Part shown: piece by piece, positions 5,049 through 6,759 of the stretch
How the letters are laid out: every line of letters begins with the position of its first letter
Position numbering within the stretch: position 1 is the first letter of the stretch
NCBI GenBank assembly: GCA_003499715.1
Contig: DNSH01000097.1
Location: forward strand, 1 to 6,759
From: Candidatus Mesolinea sp.
Lineage (GTDB): Bacteria; Chloroflexota; Anaerolineae; Anaerolineales; Anaerolineaceae
Direction of reading: 5' to 3'
Length of the DNA stretch: 6,759 bases
Translations under genes and position numbers: made by a program
The notes under the pieces: generated by a model
What the model saw: the letters and a program-made list of their open reading frames with translations, nothing else
What the model was told of the DNA's origin: nothing
Databases searched by the model: none

Positions 5049-6758
5049 TTAGGACTCTTCGAAACCTTCGCTGACTTGCTGGTATGGATCCAGCTGACTT
5101 TCGAGCTCATGACGGAACTGCTGTGTGTAGAGCCGGTAGTAGTGACCGTGCAAGCGCATAAGCGATTGATGGTTGCCTTGCTCTGCTATTTGGCCATCGC
5201 GTATGACTAAGATCTTATCGGCATGTTTGATCGTAGAAAGGCGGTGAGCGATAATGAAGCTGGTGCGCCCTTCCATCAAGCGTTCCATGCCTTGCTGGAT
5301 CAGCGCTTCGGTGAGCGTATCCACGGAGCTGGTGGCTTCATCCATCACGAAGATATCCGGGTTTGCCAGGATCGCCCGGGCAATGCTGATGAGCTGTTTC
5401 TGACCTACGGAGAGCAAGTTGCCGCCCTCACCGACGTTTTGGTCATAGCCGTGCTCGAAATTGACAATGAAGTTGTGAGCTCCAGCTAATTTGGCAGCAG
5501 CCTCAATCTCTTCATCGGTCGCATCCAGCTTGCCATAGCGGATGTTCTCGCGGATAGTACCGGAAAATAAGTGTGGGGTCTGCAACACCACGCCGATGCG
5601 GGATTGAATGTTTTGCAGCGAGAAATTGAGGTAGTCAGTTCCACCAATGCGGATAGTCCCCTCGGTGGGTTCATAAAAGCGGCACAGCAAGTTGACGATT
5701 GTAGTTTTACCACCGCCAGTTGGACCAACGAGCGCCACCGTCTCACCATGATTGACGTGAAAACTAAGGTGCTTAATCACGGGTTCGTCTTCTTTGTAGT
5801 GGAAGGAGACATTGTCGAATTCAATATCACCCGAGAGCGAAGTGAATGGCAGCGTTTGCTCACGGTCACGAATGCCAGGCTGGGTATCGATGAGTGAGAA
5901 GACGCGCTCAGATGATGCTACAGCGTTTTGCATATCGGCATATACCCGTGCCAGATCCTGCACAGGCCAAAGGATCATCATGATATAGGAGATAAAGGCT
6001 TGCAGTCCGCCGATGGTGATTGCTTGGTTCTGAACACTCAAGCCGCCGCGCCACATCACTAAAGCTAACGAAAGTGCGCTAATGGTCTGTATCGTCGGTT
6101 GGAAAAGCGCCGAAAGGTAAGCGGCTCGGTAGCTGGAGCGGTACATATCGGTTGAGAGTACTTTGAAGTTTTCTAAGTTGCGGTCTTCACGCCGCAGTGC
6201 TTTGACCACGCGAACCCCTGTGATGTTTTCATTGAGGTTGGCTGTCATCTTGGAATTGGCTTTACGCGATTGGCGGTAATGATAATAAATGCGGGTGCGG
6301 AACTTGAACGCCACAAAGAGCATGACTGGCAAGGATGCAATGACAATTAATGCCAATTGCCAATTAATGCTGAGCATAAAGACGGAAGCAGTAATGATAT
6401 TGACTAAGGCGTATGTGGAATCGATCAAACCCCAGGTGAGCAAATCTGCCATTTTTTCGGTATCCGAAGTTACGCGGGACATGATCCAACCCAGAGGGGT
6501 CTTGCTAAAGTAAGCCAAGGAAAGCTGCTGTAAGTGGTTGAAGAGCTGCTTCCGAAGGTCGTAGCGTACCTTTTCGCCTTGCAAGCCAATAAGGTAGATA
6601 AAGAAGAACACCGCCACCGCTTGGATTAGCACAATTGCTCCATAGAGCGTGAAGAGCCTGACCAATGCGGTTTTATCCCCGGCAATGATGCCTTCATCGA
6701 TGATGCGCTTGTTGATCAGCGTGAAATAAGCATCCAGTAAAGAGACCAAAATGATGGC
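5049..6758 (-). CDS. ABC exporter half-transporter (fused TMD-NBD, multidrug/lipid type), 5' end outside the window
   Basis: About 569 residues are visible. The frame stays open to the window edge; the TTG at 6747-6749 is an internal codon, and I number from it. Type IV exporters usually have about 580-600 residues, so only the N terminus and most of TM1 are missing. The transmembrane domain spans roughly 1-270, with family segments KRIIDEGI, LSLAYFSKTPLGWIMSRVTSDTEKM and the coupling region ENITGVRVVKAL. The nucleotide-binding domain has Walker A GPTGGGKTT (342-350), Q-loop Gln390 (VLQTPHLF), signature LSVGQ (446-450), Walker B with D470 and catalytic E471, D-loop SSVD and switch His502, so this ATP site looks active. 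The linker and NBD resemble heterodimeric exporters of the YheI/YheH or TM287/288 sort, so a partner gene could lie upstream. Substrate unknown. Likely co-transcribed with the TIM-barrel gene. Confidence 0.93.
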   Translation of the reverse strand, partial: AIILVSLLDAYFTLINKRIIDEGIIAGDKTALVRLFTLYGAIVLIQAVAVFFFIYLIGLQGEKVRYDLRKQLFNHLQQLSLAYFSKTPLGWIMSRVTSDTEKMADLLTWGLIDSTYALVNIITASVFMLSINWQLALIVIASLPVMLFVAFKFRTRIYYHYRQSRKANSKMTANLNENITGVRVVKALRREDRNLENFKVLSTDMYRSSYRAAYLSALFQPTIQTISALSLALVMWRGGLSVQNQAITIGGLQAFISYIMMILWPVQDLARVYADMQNAVASSERVFSLIDTQPGIRDREQTLPFTSLSGDIEFDNVSFHYKEDEPVIKHLSFHVNHGETVALVGPTGGGKTTIVNLLCRFYEPTEGTIRIGGTDYLNFSLQNIQSRIGVVLQTPHLFSGTIRENIRYGKLDATDEEIEAAAKLAGAHNFIVNFEHGYDQNVGEGGNLLSVGQKQLISIARAILANPDIFVMDEATSSVDTLTEALIQQGMERLMEGRTSFIIAHRLSTIKHADKILVIRDGQIAEQGNHQSLMRLHGHYYRLYTQQFRHELESQLDPYQQVSEGFEES

Positions 6759-6759
6759 A

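Noticed and set aside
4747..5052. Plus-strand 101-codon open frame opposite the TIM-barrel gene
   Set aside because: It mirrors the coding frame on the other strand and shows no protein family features.
5571..5897. Plus-strand 108-codon open frame inside the exporter gene
   Set aside because: It is a shadow of the ATPase domain; the minus-strand frame carries all ABC motifs.
1..6759. CRISPR array, insertion sequence, tRNA or rRNA gene
   Set aside because: No regularly spaced repeats, transposase or terminal inverted repeats, cloverleaf or rRNA sequence were seen.

Overview
The window is ordinary bacterial DNA of middling GC content with densely packed genes. It holds two partial genes at its edges, four complete genes, and one 338-base non-coding stretch. 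A -10 promoter element and Shine-Dalgarno sequences point to bacteria. The gene types (an Nramp-like transporter beside a soluble MgtE/CBS protein, a FecE-like ATPase with a C-terminal extension, and a small TIM-barrel protein) remind me of Chloroflexota, perhaps Anaerolineae. That is an impression from memory and should be held loosely.

Left arm, plus strand (2-1359): the C-terminal end of a FecCD-type permease overlaps by four bases (ATGA) with its ATPase. Together they look like the inner-membrane and motor parts of an importer for an iron chelate, heme or cobalamin. The ATPase carries about 85 extra residues at its C terminus, and the usual Q-loop glutamine appears to be threonine.

Middle, minus strand (4123 down to 1368): a two-gene operon with its own promoter and a leader of about 216 nt. 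The first gene is a soluble protein joining PRC-barrel-like segments, an MgtE N domain and two CBS domains: the Mg2+-sensing half of an MgtE channel without the pore. The second, eight bases downstream, is an 11-TM Nramp/SLC11 transporter whose metal site departs from the Mn/Fe consensus (DAPG for DPGN, TPW for MPH). These changes are of the kind known from Nramp-related Mg2+ transporters (NRMT). The simplest reading is a magnesium uptake operon in which a detached MgtE-type sensor controls an Nramp-type carrier. The leader contains several mutually exclusive stems and may be a metal-responsive RNA, but I could not match it to the M-box or the yybP-ykoY class.

Right arm, minus strand (6758 down to 4231): a type IV ABC exporter half-transporter, cut by the window edge, is followed 11 bases later by a TIM-barrel protein with a spread of possible metal ligands (sugar-phosphate isomerase/epimerase-like or DUF692-like). 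They are probably co-transcribed and probably end at a hairpin near 4141-4164.

The left and middle operons converge with only eight bases between their stop codons. Metal transport unites the left and middle parts; the right arm's link to it is unproven.
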